DNA of 41,091 nucleotides from Bacteroidota bacterium (GCA_024278075.1 JAJRTW010000270.1:1-41091), one strand, 5' to 3'; shown: positions 7,858 through 16,980, counted from the first letter of the stretch. Translations and numbers: made by a program. Notes: generated from the letters alone by a model not told the origin.

Positions 7858-9243
7858 ATGATGCTGGAATATATACTTAATCTTAGAACAAGAATCTGGG
7901 AAGTGCTTTCGCTCACCGAAGGCACCGATGTAAATAAAACCATAAAAACCATCTCGTCCGGGGTATCGATACGCGGGGCCAATATATGGATTCTGCTTTG
8001 CGGTGCTATTCTGGCCTCAATCGGCCTGGATATAAATTCAAGCGCAATAATAATCGGCGCTATGTTAATTTCGCCACTAATGCAGCCCATTCTTGGCATA
8101 GGCCTCGGCATCGGCATATCCGACCGCGAATTGCTAATCAAGGCTATTAAGAATTTTAGCCTTGCCGTCGGTATCAGCCTTTTGACTTCCACCGTCTACT
8201 TCACGCTGTCGCCTCTAAGCCAGGAAACAACCGAAATGGTTGCCAGAATTAAGCCTACGCTTTTGGACGTGGGGGTAGCTATCTTCGGCGGCATGGCCGG
8301 TATCATTGCCAATTCACGCCGGAAGGAAACCAATGCTCTGCCGGGTGTGGCAATTGCCACAGCACTTATGCCCCCGCTATGTACGGCCGGATATGGCATT
8401 GCCACCGGCTCCACGGTGTTCTTCTTCGGTGCATTCTATTTATTCTTTATCAATACCGTATTTATCAGCCTTTCCACTTACGCCATGGTCAGATTGCTTA
8501 AGTTCCCGATAAAGGAATTCGTTGATCAAAGAACCAAAAAAAGGATTCAAACCGGAATTGCAACCTTTGCCTTTGTCGTCATGGTTCCCAGCATGTATAT
8601 CTTTTATAATGTAATCATCGAGGCACAGCTTAGCCGGAGTGTGAATAATTTCCTGAGCGAGCAAATTAAAAGCGAACTAACCGAGGAAGTAGGCTGGGAA
8701 CTGATGGAAAATGATTCCTCTACCATACTGAAAGTATATGTAATTGGCGAGTTTATTAACAAGGACAAGGCAAGAAAAATTGAAAAGAAGATGAAGAATT
8801 ACGACATGGGCGGAATGAAATTGAAGCTGGTGCAAATGAATGTACCCAAAGAGGAAAGGGATAGGATCAAGACCGAGGTGGCCGGCGAAGTGGCCAGAAG
8901 CGTTATGCAGAAAATCGAGCTTACCCGTGAAGTACAAAGCAAAAAGGACAGACACATCGACAGCCTGATCACTGTTATCGAAACCCTGAAATTCAACAAT
9001 CCGTTCGTGCGGAAAATTCAGCGGGAGATTACGGTGCTGTTCCCCGAGATAGAAAGCACTTCATTCGGCCTGATGAACGACCAAACCACCGACAGCTTGT
9101 TCAAATTATGTCCGATAATTGTCTATAGTGTTGGAAAAAAGCTAAGGAGCAAAGAAAGGCAATTGCTCGAAGCAAAGTTTACGAATTATCTGAAGCTCCG
9201 GCTCAACCGTGATTCGGTTATAACCCTGATGAATTATAGGTGA
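7858..9243 (+). CDS. DUF389 family integral membrane protein
   Basis: The function is unknown for the family. The 461-aa protein has an N-terminal membrane half with about seven predicted segments (roughly residues 40-58, 61-86, 92-118, 136-153, 163-184, 185-214 and 230-253). It carries the DUF389 hallmarks GANIWILLCGAILASIGLDINSSA, IIIGAMLISPLMQPILG and GVAIATALMPPL (each quoted in part). The C-terminal ~200 residues are soluble and charged, with a Lys/Glu-rich stretch. The ATG at 7858 abuts a MITE end and has no Shine-Dalgarno. A second ATG is the next codon. It stands alone between the pnp terminator and the convergent toxin-antitoxin-like pair. Confidence 0.85.
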   Translation: MMLEYILNLRTRIWEVLSLTEGTDVNKTIKTISSGVSIRGANIWILLCGAILASIGLDINSSAIIIGAMLISPLMQPILGIGLGIGISDRELLIKAIKNFSLAVGISLLTSTVYFTLSPLSQETTEMVARIKPTLLDVGVAIFGGMAGIIANSRRKETNALPGVAIATALMPPLCTAGYGIATGSTVFFFGAFYLFFINTVFISLSTYAMVRLLKFPIKEFVDQRTKKRIQTGIATFAFVVMVPSMYIFYNVIIEAQLSRSVNNFLSEQIKSELTEEVGWELMENDSSTILKVYVIGEFINKDKARKIEKKMKNYDMGGMKLKLVQMNVPKEERDRIKTEVAGEVARSVMQKIELTREVQSKKDRHIDSLITVIETLKFNNPFVRKIQREITVLFPEIESTSFGLMNDQTTDSLFKLCPIIVYSVGKKLRSKERQLLEAKFTNYLKLRLNRDSVITLMNYR

Positions 9244-9334
9244 TAATGGGTGAATCTAAAACGTTGAACCTTGAATGAGAAGTGATAGACAAGGGAGCTA
9301 ATCAAGCAACTTTTCAATCTTTCGGGAAGTGCAT

Positions 9335-9703
9335 TTAAAGGCACAAGGTTCCGTGTATTTTTTTGAAAGTTCCTTTACTTCTTTCCACCTTTTTATCGTG
9401 AATTCTACCATCTCCCAGTACGTAAATCCGGTTTTTTTTTGATGGGGGTTTAAAAAAGAAGATTCTACAGCCATTCTCTTTCAATAATTGATATAGATGT
9501 TGTGTTCTGTGGATATTATAATCTTGTGTAATTACGATTCCACAGTTTCGTCCAACTTTGGGTATCCAATCCTCATCTTTTGCTCCTTTCCCAAATTCTT
9601 CTCTTATTGAGATGACCTCTACATTTTCATTATTCGGCTTCTCCAATATATGAAGACCATTTGCTAACTGAATTGGAAAATTTTCATCAATATAGATTTT
9701 CAT
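9335..9703 (-). CDS. DUF5615 PIN-like toxin-type protein, C-terminus frameshifted
   Basis: The N-terminus MKIYIDENFPIQLANGL and the later VITQDYNIHR segment match DUF5615 PIN-like (Mut7-C-type) proteins, inferred to be nucleases paired with DUF433 antitoxins. As read, the 122-aa frame ends at 9335, but residues after PPSKK do not look like the family. Removing one A from the A9 run (T9 on the plus strand at 9432-9440) restores the frame KKTGFTYWEMVEF... and extends the gene to a TAG at 9298-9300, about 134 aa, with the expected KRWKEVKELSKKYTEP-type ending. The start overlaps the DUF433 stop by one base (TAATG), so the two are translationally coupled. The shift may be real, phase-variable or a consensus error. 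Confidence 0.75.
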   Translation of the reverse strand: MKIYIDENFPIQLANGLHILEKPNNENVEVISIREEFGKGAKDEDWIPKVGRNCGIVITQDYNIHRTQHLYQLLKENGCRIFFFKPPSKKNRIYVLGDGRIHDKKVERSKGTFKKIHGTLCL

Positions 9704-10359
9704 TAAGCTACTCTCTTACTAAAAGCAATAGCATCTCTAACATCTTTTTTTGTTATTTCAAATAACGATGCAATAAAATCTATAGTTTCACCACCCTTCA
9801 AGTAATTATAAAGTGTTTCAACTAATATATTTGTACCTTTTATTATTGGCCGGCCAAATTGATGCTGCGGGTCAACAACAATACTGTGCTTTTTACCAAG
9901 TGGCCAGTATCGCTCAGCCAAATTGTTAGAATCAAATTCAATCTTTTTGCAATAATCTTCAATCATTTTCTTAATGCCGATTTGAGCTATTTCGTCCGCT
10001 TTCACAATAGTATCTTTATCATAGTAGTAGAATATATCCTTCTCACCAGCAAGTAATGAAGTTGATGCGAATGGATAATTCGTTTTTAAATCTTTTGCAA
10101 TAATTTGATGAGCTTTTATTATTTTCCGGCAACTTAAGCCACAATTTCTTAATTGATAAAAAATAAAGAATTCAATCAAAGTATAAAAGTTGACTGCTTT
10201 ATATCTTCCAGAACCCCACGAATAGTGAGTAGAATTGAAAGATGAAAATTGAGTATCCCAATATTCTTTTATCCATCTCCTCACTTTTGGAGAAGGCAGC
10301 TGTAGTATTTTTGAGACGTCAGGTATTGTATAAATTCCGCTATTTAATTCAGCTTCCAT
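9703..10359 (-). CDS. DUF433 domain antitoxin with N-terminal MerR-like HTH
   Basis: The 218-aa protein begins with a MerR-like helix-turn-helix (YTIPDVSKILQLPSPKVRRW, about residues 10-30). The C-terminal ~60 residues are a DUF433 domain (IVVDPQHQFGRPIIKGTNI ... TIDFIASLFEITKKDVRDAIAF). DUF433 proteins usually sit directly upstream of DUF5615 PIN-like genes and are proposed as antitoxins and autoregulators. Here the stop TAA overlaps the ATG of the downstream DUF5615 gene. The middle (about 60-155) is Lys/Tyr-rich and not recognised. The region around the pair is more AT-rich than the housekeeping genes, consistent with horizontal acquisition. Confidence 0.82.
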   Translation of the reverse strand: MEAELNSGIYTIPDVSKILQLPSPKVRRWIKEYWDTQFSSFNSTHYSWGSGRYKAVNFYTLIEFFIFYQLRNCGLSCRKIIKAHQIIAKDLKTNYPFASTSLLAGEKDIFYYYDKDTIVKADEIAQIGIKKMIEDYCKKIEFDSNNLAERYWPLGKKHSIVVDPQHQFGRPIIKGTNILVETLYNYLKGGETIDFIASLFEITKKDVRDAIAFSKRVA

Positions 10360-10463
10360 TATGATTTCATCAAAATACTATTAATATAACACATATTTAA
10401 CAATTATCGTACCACACAATTAATAATAAACGTAAATATTCTACAATAACAACGTTGACTGGT

Positions 10464-10496
10464 ACTCATCCGTTGACTTAAAGTCATCGGATGAGT
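10464..10496. terminator. Nested inverted repeat between C69 gene and DUF433 gene
   Basis: ACTCATCCG at 10464-10472 pairs with CGGATGAGT at 10488-10496, and the interior TGACT-TTA-AGTCA pairs as well, giving an almost continuous 14-bp stem with one mismatch. It lies about 18 bp past the stop of the C69 peptidase gene on the minus strand. There is no T-run, so it may be a rho-assisted end or a REP-type hairpin. Confidence 0.5.
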
Positions 10497-10514
10497 TGAA
10501 TGAACACCAGACAC

Positions 10515-12155
10515 CTAATTCACCTTCTTTTGCGGTTTCCGCCATTTCACGTCGTAATAACCGGGGCGCTGCTTGATTAGCTCTTTCAGGAATTCATTGT
10601 CATAGCCCACGCCTTTCGGTTTCAGCCCGCCAGCAACAGTTGCGTCATTCACATAGCCGTCATTATATTTGACCACAAGATATTTCCACAATTCCCGCCA
10701 TCTTTCAACAACCTTCTCGGACTGGCTGACGGAATAATCCGACAAAAACCCAATGGCAAGCTCCGGATCCTGCTTATATAGTTCCAGAGCAGCCTTTTCC
10801 AATGCAGGCTGATAGACTTCGAACTTATCCTCGAATCCGGATTGTACTTTTTGAATATCTTTAATAATATAAGAATATTTCGTATAGGCCAGATTGGCTA
10901 CAAGGTTGAACACCCAGAACGCCTTGTCGAAATCGAATTCGGCAATCGACCCGCCAATAAACGGCTTCGGCACTTCCTGCATAGAGCTGTAGAGCGGGAT
11001 ATAGCAAGATGAATACGCATCATCGACGCCATACCAGAAAACACCGCCAATCTCATTTGGCAAAAACGACCGCATCTGCGATACGAAAGTAAAAGCCGAT
11101 TGCTGGGTTGAGATAGAACGCTCCCAGCCGTATTTATTGACGGTATCACCCTCGATTTGCCAGCTAAGGTTCTTCCACCTGATTGGACATCCGAACGGCC
11201 CGGCTGCAAGGCCCTTGGTCATGTCGTATTCCGTGCCTTCGTAGTGGTCACGCATCAGGGATTGGATATCCCTTACCGATAATTTCCTGTCGGGCTTAAT
11301 ATAAAGCGGGTAAGGTTCGGCACCCTCAACGGCACGGAAATAGTCTTCGTTAAACTCCTGCGATGGTGCCACTTTAGTAAAGAATCGCCATACACGGCTT
11401 TCGCAGTACAAAGCGCTGCCCGGGTCGAGCGGATTGTAAGCATCGGCAAAGCTGAATTCACCTTTCCCGTCCCAATAGCCCTTCTCCTTGGCCAGCGTCA
11501 TAACATCGGGCGAATAAAGGCAATTGTCCGGGTCGTTCGGGAAAATTTTGTGAATGCGAGCCTGATTGGCATGAACCGCCACATAGCCGTCCGGTATCTT
11601 TCGGGCAGCCCACACGGCCCCGGTATTTCCCGGCCCCTTGCCGATAATCTCAAATATCCATACCTCGTTCGGGTCGGCAATGGAGAATGACTCGCCGGTG
11701 CTGTAATAGCCATAGGCCTGAACAAGGTTATCGATAACCTCAATTGCCTCGCGGGCAGTTTTAGCTCTCTGCAATGCAAGGAACATAAGGCTGCCGTAGT
11801 CGATCAGCCCGGTCGAATCTTTAAGCTCTTTGTGGCCGGTGAAAGTAGTTTCGCCAATGGAAACCTGGTGCTGGTTCATATTGCCAACAACGCGGTAGGT
11901 ATGGGCAATTTGTGGGATTTCGCCAAGGAATTTGCCGGAATCCCATTCATATATTTTTACCACTTCGCCCGAATCATGGTCCATTGCCGGCAGGTAGTAC
12001 AGCGGTTCCATAAAACCGCCGGCATCGGCAGCGTAGGTAATCATGGTCGAACCGTCAGCCGATGCGCCTTTGGTTATCAGAAAATTCGTGCAGCCGCGGG
12101 AGGAGTTGATGTCAATGAGAATTAAAAAAATCAGTAAGTAAAAAAATCTATTCAT
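10515..12155 (-). CDS. Secreted dipeptidase, peptidase family C69 (PepD-like)
   Basis: Family C69 enzymes are Ntn-hydrolases that cleave dipeptides. An N-terminal hydrophobic signal sequence (residues 1-19) is followed by SRGCTNFLITKGASADGS. Cys22 is the expected N-terminal nucleophile exposed by processing, and the ASADGSTM segment is the family hallmark. Other conserved pieces are YRVVGNMNQHQVSIGETTF, GESFSIADPNEVWIFEI and YVAVHANQARI. At 546 aa it matches the longer, secreted members. It is monocistronic and convergent with the DUF433 pair's upstream side. Export to the periplasm or outer surface is inferred from the signal peptide. Confidence 0.9.
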   Translation of the reverse strand: MNRFFYLLIFLILIDINSSRGCTNFLITKGASADGSTMITYAADAGGFMEPLYYLPAMDHDSGEVVKIYEWDSGKFLGEIPQIAHTYRVVGNMNQHQVSIGETTFTGHKELKDSTGLIDYGSLMFLALQRAKTAREAIEVIDNLVQAYGYYSTGESFSIADPNEVWIFEIIGKGPGNTGAVWAARKIPDGYVAVHANQARIHKIFPNDPDNCLYSPDVMTLAKEKGYWDGKGEFSFADAYNPLDPGSALYCESRVWRFFTKVAPSQEFNEDYFRAVEGAEPYPLYIKPDRKLSVRDIQSLMRDHYEGTEYDMTKGLAAGPFGCPIRWKNLSWQIEGDTVNKYGWERSISTQQSAFTFVSQMRSFLPNEIGGVFWYGVDDAYSSCYIPLYSSMQEVPKPFIGGSIAEFDFDKAFWVFNLVANLAYTKYSYIIKDIQKVQSGFEDKFEVYQPALEKAALELYKQDPELAIGFLSDYSVSQSEKVVERWRELWKYLVVKYNDGYVNDATVAGGLKPKGVGYDNEFLKELIKQRPGYYDVKWRKPQKKVN

Positions 12156-12475
12156 ATCGATTCCCGTGTAAGTTTATGAAATATATTACTTTATTTGTCA
12201 TTGCTTTCGAAAAGTGAATAAAAACCATCGAACCCTCTTCTACGAACCGAAGCATGCGGCTGTTTATCCTAAATATTCATCACCTGACAATATGCCCAAA
12301 AAAACAGACGACGCTTTAAGCAATCACATATTTAGTAAATATATTTATACATATCTTTTTCTTATCCTGCCAAATGCTTATTTTTGTAGATACTCCGCAA
12401 TGTGGTTTATTCACTAATGTAACGATACACATAAAAGCATGTAATATTTGTGAAATTATAGTTAAAATAACATTC

Positions 12476-12720
12476 GTTAATTATTTTGACTAATCCATTG
12501 CAAAACAGAGATTTGCGGGAAAATTGCATTCCCAAATCGGAGAGACTGTGTGAAAAGGCTCAGAGAGTGTCATTCTGAACTTGTTTCAGAATCTATAAGC
12601 CAGTATTCATGCGATATTTGGATCCTGAAATAAATTCAGGATGACATATTTTGATGTTTTCACACGCCCTCGGAATTTGGGAATGAGTTGAATATACTAA
12701 GCCTTTTTATGAATAGCTTC
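12476..12720 (+). repeat. Palindromic dispersed repeat split by a nested insertion
   Basis: The left half (12476-12540, ending TTCCCAAATCGG) and right half (12671-12720, beginning CGGAATTTGGGAATGAG) match the uninterrupted copy at 31059-31170 almost base for base. The centre is separated by 130 bp of foreign repeat. The rest of the 12156-12752 gap holds no credible gene; a 67-aa frame at 12214-12417 has no family features. Confidence 0.8.
12541..12670. mobile_element. Nested 130-bp MITE-like insertion with CGG duplication
   Basis: The left end AGAGACTGTGTGAAAA and the right end TTTTCACACGCCCT are imperfect inverted repeats. CGG occurs on both sides (12538-12540 and 12671-12673), consistent with a 3-bp target duplication. 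Inside, GTCATTCTGAACTTGTTTCAGA faces TCCTGAAATAAATTCAGGATGACA as a second inverted pair (quoted in part). A related end, in reverse orientation, abuts the same half-palindrome at about 33763-33780. Confidence 0.7.
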
Positions 12721-12752
12721 ACTATCAACAATTATCATATTAAAGGAATATT

Positions 12753-13298
12753 ATGAAAACCGTTTTAGTTATTTTGATTGGATTCGTTTTTTTTCTTTCA
12801 GGATGTGGCGTTAACGAGCCGGATTCAGCGGCCGGCCTCGATATGAAGCCGTTTGACTCCAAAACTATTAAGGAAGCTGTGGCCGATGCTAACAAATGGC
12901 GAAAATCCAACCCGAAAGTCACCAGCTTTATTAACCAGCGGGAATTGGTTATTACCCTGTCGGACAATACGGAATACAGAAAAAAATTAGATGACGATGA
13001 AACTTTTGCTGCCATCGCCCCTTATATTAACAGTACCCACGATTGTGCAACCCATTATTTCTCTTCTTGCGATGCCGAATTGAAAGAGGAAACCTTCTAT
13101 TTGAAAGCAACCGATGAGGAGAATATTATTCTTTACGATGGCAATATTACTTCTCTGAACAATGGTTTTTTTGAATTGTGGCTGCCGAGGAACAGAACTA
13201 TTACCCTTCATATTGAGTACGAAGGCCGCAAGGTAGATGAAATGATTACTACATTCTCGGAAAGCAATACCTGCATCACTACGGCAAAGCTTGAATAG
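12753..13298 (+). CDS. CueP-like copper-binding lipoprotein
   Basis: CueP is a periplasmic copper-binding protein linked to copper resistance in Salmonella. This 181-aa product has a lipoprotein signal with lipobox FLSGC (Cys18), so it should be membrane-anchored. The motif THDCATHYFSSCDAEL places Cys98, His101 and Cys106 as in CueP, and a third cysteine, Cys174 (NTCITT), lies near the C-terminus at the expected position. The segment DGNITSLNNGFFELWLPRN also fits the family. No copper regulator or P-type ATPase is adjacent, so a copper role rests on the protein alone. It has a GGAATATT upstream region and its own transcription unit. Confidence 0.8.
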   Translation: MKTVLVILIGFVFFLSGCGVNEPDSAAGLDMKPFDSKTIKEAVADANKWRKSNPKVTSFINQRELVITLSDNTEYRKKLDDDETFAAIAPYINSTHDCATHYFSSCDAELKEETFYLKATDEENIILYDGNITSLNNGFFELWLPRNRTITLHIEYEGRKVDEMITTFSESNTCITTAKLE

Positions 13299-13353
13299 CT
13301 AAAGTCCGCCCGGATAATAAGCAGATTCAGGTTTGGCGTTGAACCTGCTTTGC

Positions 13354-13400
13354 CGGAATAATTCGGAATAATTCGGAATAATTCGGAATAGTTTGGAATT
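13354..13400. repeat. Short 10-bp tandem repeat (GGAATAATTC)
   Basis: Three and a half copies of the near-palindromic unit GGAATAATTC lie in the gap between the convergent CueP-like and rsmE genes, ending in the variant GGAATAGTTTGGAATTATT. It is too short and repetitive to be coding. Confidence 0.85.
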
Positions 13401-13470
13401 ATTATTATTACTGCCTGCAAGACGAATTCAGCGCAATCCGACGAAGAGGCATTCGGGAAAGGATGGCCAA

Positions 13471-14163
13471 TTAAGCAAAATTAGATACGAATCCTATCGC
13501 AACGATTGCAGCGGTTTCCGCTCTTAGCCTTGTGCCGCCCAAACGCCATTTCATTAGATTACTTGTGCTGTTAATCTGCATTAGCTCCTCGTTGGAGAAT
13601 CCGCCTTCCGGCCCGGTTAGGATTAAGTACTTGCCATTATGGCCTGTTTTGCAAGGTGTTTCGCCCTCCGGATCGGCAAGGATAATGCGGCCAAAATCCG
13701 ATGATTGCGACAGGAGGCTTTCAAGGTTCAGCGGCGAATTAATCACCGGCAGGCGCGACCGCTTGGATTGAATCATTGCGGCAATCGCCTTGGCAAGCAA
13801 TCTGCTGTGGTTTGTCGTATTCCTCTCGGTATGGGCTGTTATGAGCGGGAAGAATTCATTCACCCCCAGCTCCACGGCTTTCTCCAGGGCGAATTCAAAC
13901 CTGTCGCGGCTGCCCAGGATGCCAAGGGCCAGCGCTATGTAAGGTTTCTCCTCTCCGTAATCCGATAAATATTCGGTAATATGCAGTGTGAATTCGTTTT
14001 TGCCGGTTCTTTCGGCCAATGCTACGGCAGACAGCCCGCTACCGTTGGTAAGCATCACATTTTCTTTGTCGATATGATTGGCTTTCAGGTGCTTGGTATC
14101 GTCGCCGGAGATTGTTAACATTGCAGATTGGCGGTTAATGTCCGGGAAATAGAAACATTCCAT
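13471..14163 (-). CDS. rsmE: 16S rRNA (uracil-1498-N3)-methyltransferase
   Basis: RsmE is a SPOUT-class enzyme that methylates N3 of U1498 in 16S rRNA using SAM. The 230-aa product has the N-terminal PUA-like part (DDTKHLKANH...) and the C-terminal knot motifs ILTGPEGGFSNEEL and WRLGGTRLRAETAAIVAI. The segment ALGILGSRDRFEFALEKAVELGV and MIQSKRSRLP are also typical. It is convergent with the CueP-like gene and divergent from the HD-domain gene. Confidence 0.94.
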   Translation of the reverse strand: MECFYFPDINRQSAMLTISGDDTKHLKANHIDKENVMLTNGSGLSAVALAERTGKNEFTLHITEYLSDYGEEKPYIALALGILGSRDRFEFALEKAVELGVNEFFPLITAHTERNTTNHSRLLAKAIAAMIQSKRSRLPVINSPLNLESLLSQSSDFGRIILADPEGETPCKTGHNGKYLILTGPEGGFSNEELMQINSTSNLMKWRLGGTRLRAETAAIVAIGFVSNFA

Positions 14164-14242
14164 AGCAATAGATTGATTAATTTATTAATTTATTAAAACA
14201 TTTGAAAAATAGAAATATTCTCATTTTCGCGAAAAAGACTAA

Positions 14243-14333
14243 AATGTCATCCTGAACTTGTTTCAGGATCCAAATGCTTTATTCATACCGACTTATGGAT
14301 TCTGAAATAAATTCAGAATGACAAAAATGTCCA
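14243..14333. repeat. Inverted-repeat element (GTCATCCTGAAC / TTCAGAATGAC)
   Basis: GTCATCCTGAACTTGTTTCAGGAT at the left (quoted in part) faces ATTCTGAAATAAATTCAGAATGAC at the right, each arm being itself a small palindrome. The same TGTCATTC...GAATGACA arms occur at 12570-12645 and 31232-31272. It lies in the rsmE/HD-gene divergent spacer. Confidence 0.65.
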
Positions 14334-14460
14334 AAGTATTGTTATTATTAATTGAATATTTATTAAGAAACCCATTAATTCTGCTTTTTATTAAGAAAAT
14401 CGTACTATTATTTTATAATTATTGTTAATTTGAAATTAATGCTTTTTCACCATAATTTCA

Positions 14461-16686
14461 ATGTTTAATTCTGAAATGTCAAAAAACAAGAAAAGCCTGG
14501 CAAGCCAATTGCAAAACCTAAAGAAATTCGGTGTGGTTCGGTACAGTTCATTGAGGTTTTCGAATAAATTCAAGATATTAATATTTATCGTCACCGTCTT
14601 GCTGACTTCACTTTTCTTTTCTCTCCATCTGGCCGACCAGGCAAACGAGAATCCGGATTTTTCAATAGCGCCCGGATCGAATTGGCCCAATCCTACCCTT
14701 CAGGCTGAATATTCTTTCCCTATTTACAAATCCGCCCTTGAGCTGAAGAATGATATTGACAAAGCCCGGTCCGAATCGCTGCCAGTCTTTATTTATGATA
14801 GTGATGCATCGGACAAAGCTCTTAATAAATTGGATGATATTATAAAGAAATTGTCTGATATGGAAGACATCTCTGATGAAGAACTCGTGGACATTTTCTC
14901 AGAAAACGCTTTGCTCTCTTTTGCCGAGCTAACGCCCGAGCAGAAACATGATAACCTGAAAGCCATCAGGAGGGTTATTAAGTCCTTATTGACTAAAGCA
15001 TACAAAAACGGTGCGGCCGATATAGCAGTAGCCGAAATCCCCACAACCGAAGTACGAGTTTAGCTGCTGCCGAAATCCGAGAAAATAATCAAAAAGGAAA
15101 CCCTGCTTGACCCGGGCAGGTTTGCAGCCGAAGCCAAAAGCCTCATCCCTCGCAAGATTCCGGCAAGCACAAACATTCTGGCAAATGAGATTGCCGGAAA
15201 GTTATACGTGCCAAACATCATTTTCTCATCTGAATTGACATCGAAGGCAAGGGACATTGCGGAGAAAGCTGTCCCGAAAACGCTCGGCATTGTTCGAAAG
15301 GGTGAGATAATAATTGCGAAAGGCGAGAGGATTGATGATAATAATTATTTGAAGATACAGTCGTATAAAAACACCAGTTTTAAAAAGAAAGATGCTGTTT
15401 ATACGGCCTGGATTTATGTGGGCAACATTGGCCATTCCCTCTTGATATTGTCAATCCTTTTTATTTATCTCTATAAAATACGGAAGCGGATTTATTCTGA
15501 TAATGTGCAGGTGATGATATTGTGCGGAATTCTCGTATTTACTGCATCGCTATCCTGGCTGTCAATCGAAATCCCGAGCAAGTTTCCCATTGAATACCTA
15601 GTTATTATTCCCGCATTTTCGATGCTTTCGGCCATCGTGTTTGATTCCCGGACAGCATTTTATGTTACGGTGACAATGTCATTAATGCTGGCCGGAATTC
15701 GGGGGAATGATTACACCACCGGTGTAGTAATGATACTGACCGGGACTTTGGCGGCTTATACGGTTAAGGATATTCAGAACCGGACTCAGATGTTTCGGTC
15801 TATATTTTATATATTCTTGGGCTTTTTCGTCTCTATAATTTCCTTCGGCCTGGAAAGAAGCACGGAATTTACCATAACCCTGAACAAACTGCTTTTGGCT
15901 TTGATTAATGCTACAACCGCCCCTTTGATTACCTTCGGCTTGCTTTTCGTACTGGAGCGAATATCCAATATTGCTACGGACCTTAGGTTGCAGGAATATA
16001 ATAATCTGAACCATCCGCTGCTGATTAAATTAAGCGAAAAGGCACCCGGCACCTATCAGCATACCCTTGCTGTGGCTATGCTGGCCGAACGCTCTGCCAG
16101 CGCCATCAACGCCAATCAACTGCTGGCAAAAGTCGGTGCATATTTCCATGATGTCGGCAAGCTGAGCAAACCGGCTTTCTTCGCCGAGAATGAAAGCGAT
16201 GAATCCGGCAGCGAGCATGACAACTTATCGCCGCGTGAAAGTGCCATAGCTATTAAAGACCATATTAATGCCGGCATTGAACTTGCCATTAAAAACAAAC
16301 TACCGCTTAAGATCGTTGACTTTATCCCCATGCACCATGGGACTACTCTAATCAGGCATTTCTATGCAAAAGCCCTTGAGAATAAGGATGCCGAAAGCGT
16401 GGATGTAAATGATTTCAGATACCCCGGGCCGCGGCCAAACACTAAGGAGGCCGCCATTGTGATGATTTGCGATTCGGCCGAAGCTATTTCGAGGATTAAT
16501 AAAAGAACCTCTGCGGAATTAGACCAGATTATTAAGGAAAATATTCGTGAAAAATTGCTCGACGGGCAGTTTGACAAGTGCAATATCAACTTGCATGAAT
16601 TGGATAAGATTCGGGAAACTCTGGTTACAAACCTTGCTGGCGTTTCTCATAAGAGAGTGGAATATAAGAAAATTCCCGAGGGATGA
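14461..16686 (+). pseudogene. 7TM-HD phosphohydrolase (PgpH/YqfF-type) interrupted by an in-frame TAG
   Basis: The frame from 14461 to the TGA at 16684-16686 is open for 741 codons except for one TAG at 15061-15063 (codon 201). The part before it has an N-terminal TM segment (about 37-58) and an extracellular region. The part after resumes at once with LLPKSEKII and contains the rest of the extracellular domain, about seven TM segments and a C-terminal HD domain (HTLAVAMLAERSA ... GAYFHDVGKLSKP with H563-D564, and PMHHGT). PgpH-type proteins hydrolyse cyclic di-AMP in Firmicutes; the substrate here is unproven. Translation could restart downstream (for example the ATG-less region near 15208), giving a product that lacks the first TM. 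TAG ends many neighbouring genes, so this is a nonsense mutation or a consensus error. Confidence 0.85.
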
Positions 16687-16703
16687 CAAGTAATTAGATT
16701 GCC

Positions 16704-16958
16704 CTCAAAAAGTACTAACTGTTTATTGTTATAGTAATTACGAAAACTATTCAATTAGAAAGTGCAAGGAAATGGATTTATTATGCCTTTATGCCTTGCA
16801 GATTGTAGGACAACCCCCTGCTCGCTTTGCTCACTTCCCCCTTTTTTAAGGGGGAATAGCCAATTAAATTCCCCCTTAAAAAAGGGGGATTTAGGGGGTT
16901 GTTTTTTCCTTAAAATTGCAAACGTACTAATAATTATATCTCAGTCAACTTTTTTAAG
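16704..16958. mobile_element. MITE-like element, CTCAAAAAGT family, copy 3
   Basis: The left end CTCAAAAAGTACTAACT (16704) and right end ACTTTTTTAAG (16948-16958) form imperfect terminal inverted repeats. The interior matches copy 1, including GCAAGGAAATGGATTTATTATGC, the ACAACCCCC...GGGGGTTGT palindrome and nested CCCCCTTTTTTAAGGGGG hairpins (quoted in part). It fills the gap between the HD-domain gene and xerD. Confidence 0.8.
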
Positions 16959-16980
16959 GAAACCCTAATTAATTTGGACA

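Noticed and set aside
12214-12417. A 67-aa plus-strand frame upstream of the CueP-like gene.
   Set aside because: It has no recognisable domain or ribosome-binding site, and an atypical composition in an otherwise repeat-filled spacer.
13208-13420. A 70-aa minus-strand frame with NYSELFRIIPNYS-type repeats.
   Set aside because: It simply translates the 10-bp GGAATAATTC tandem repeat and the antisense end of the CueP-like gene.
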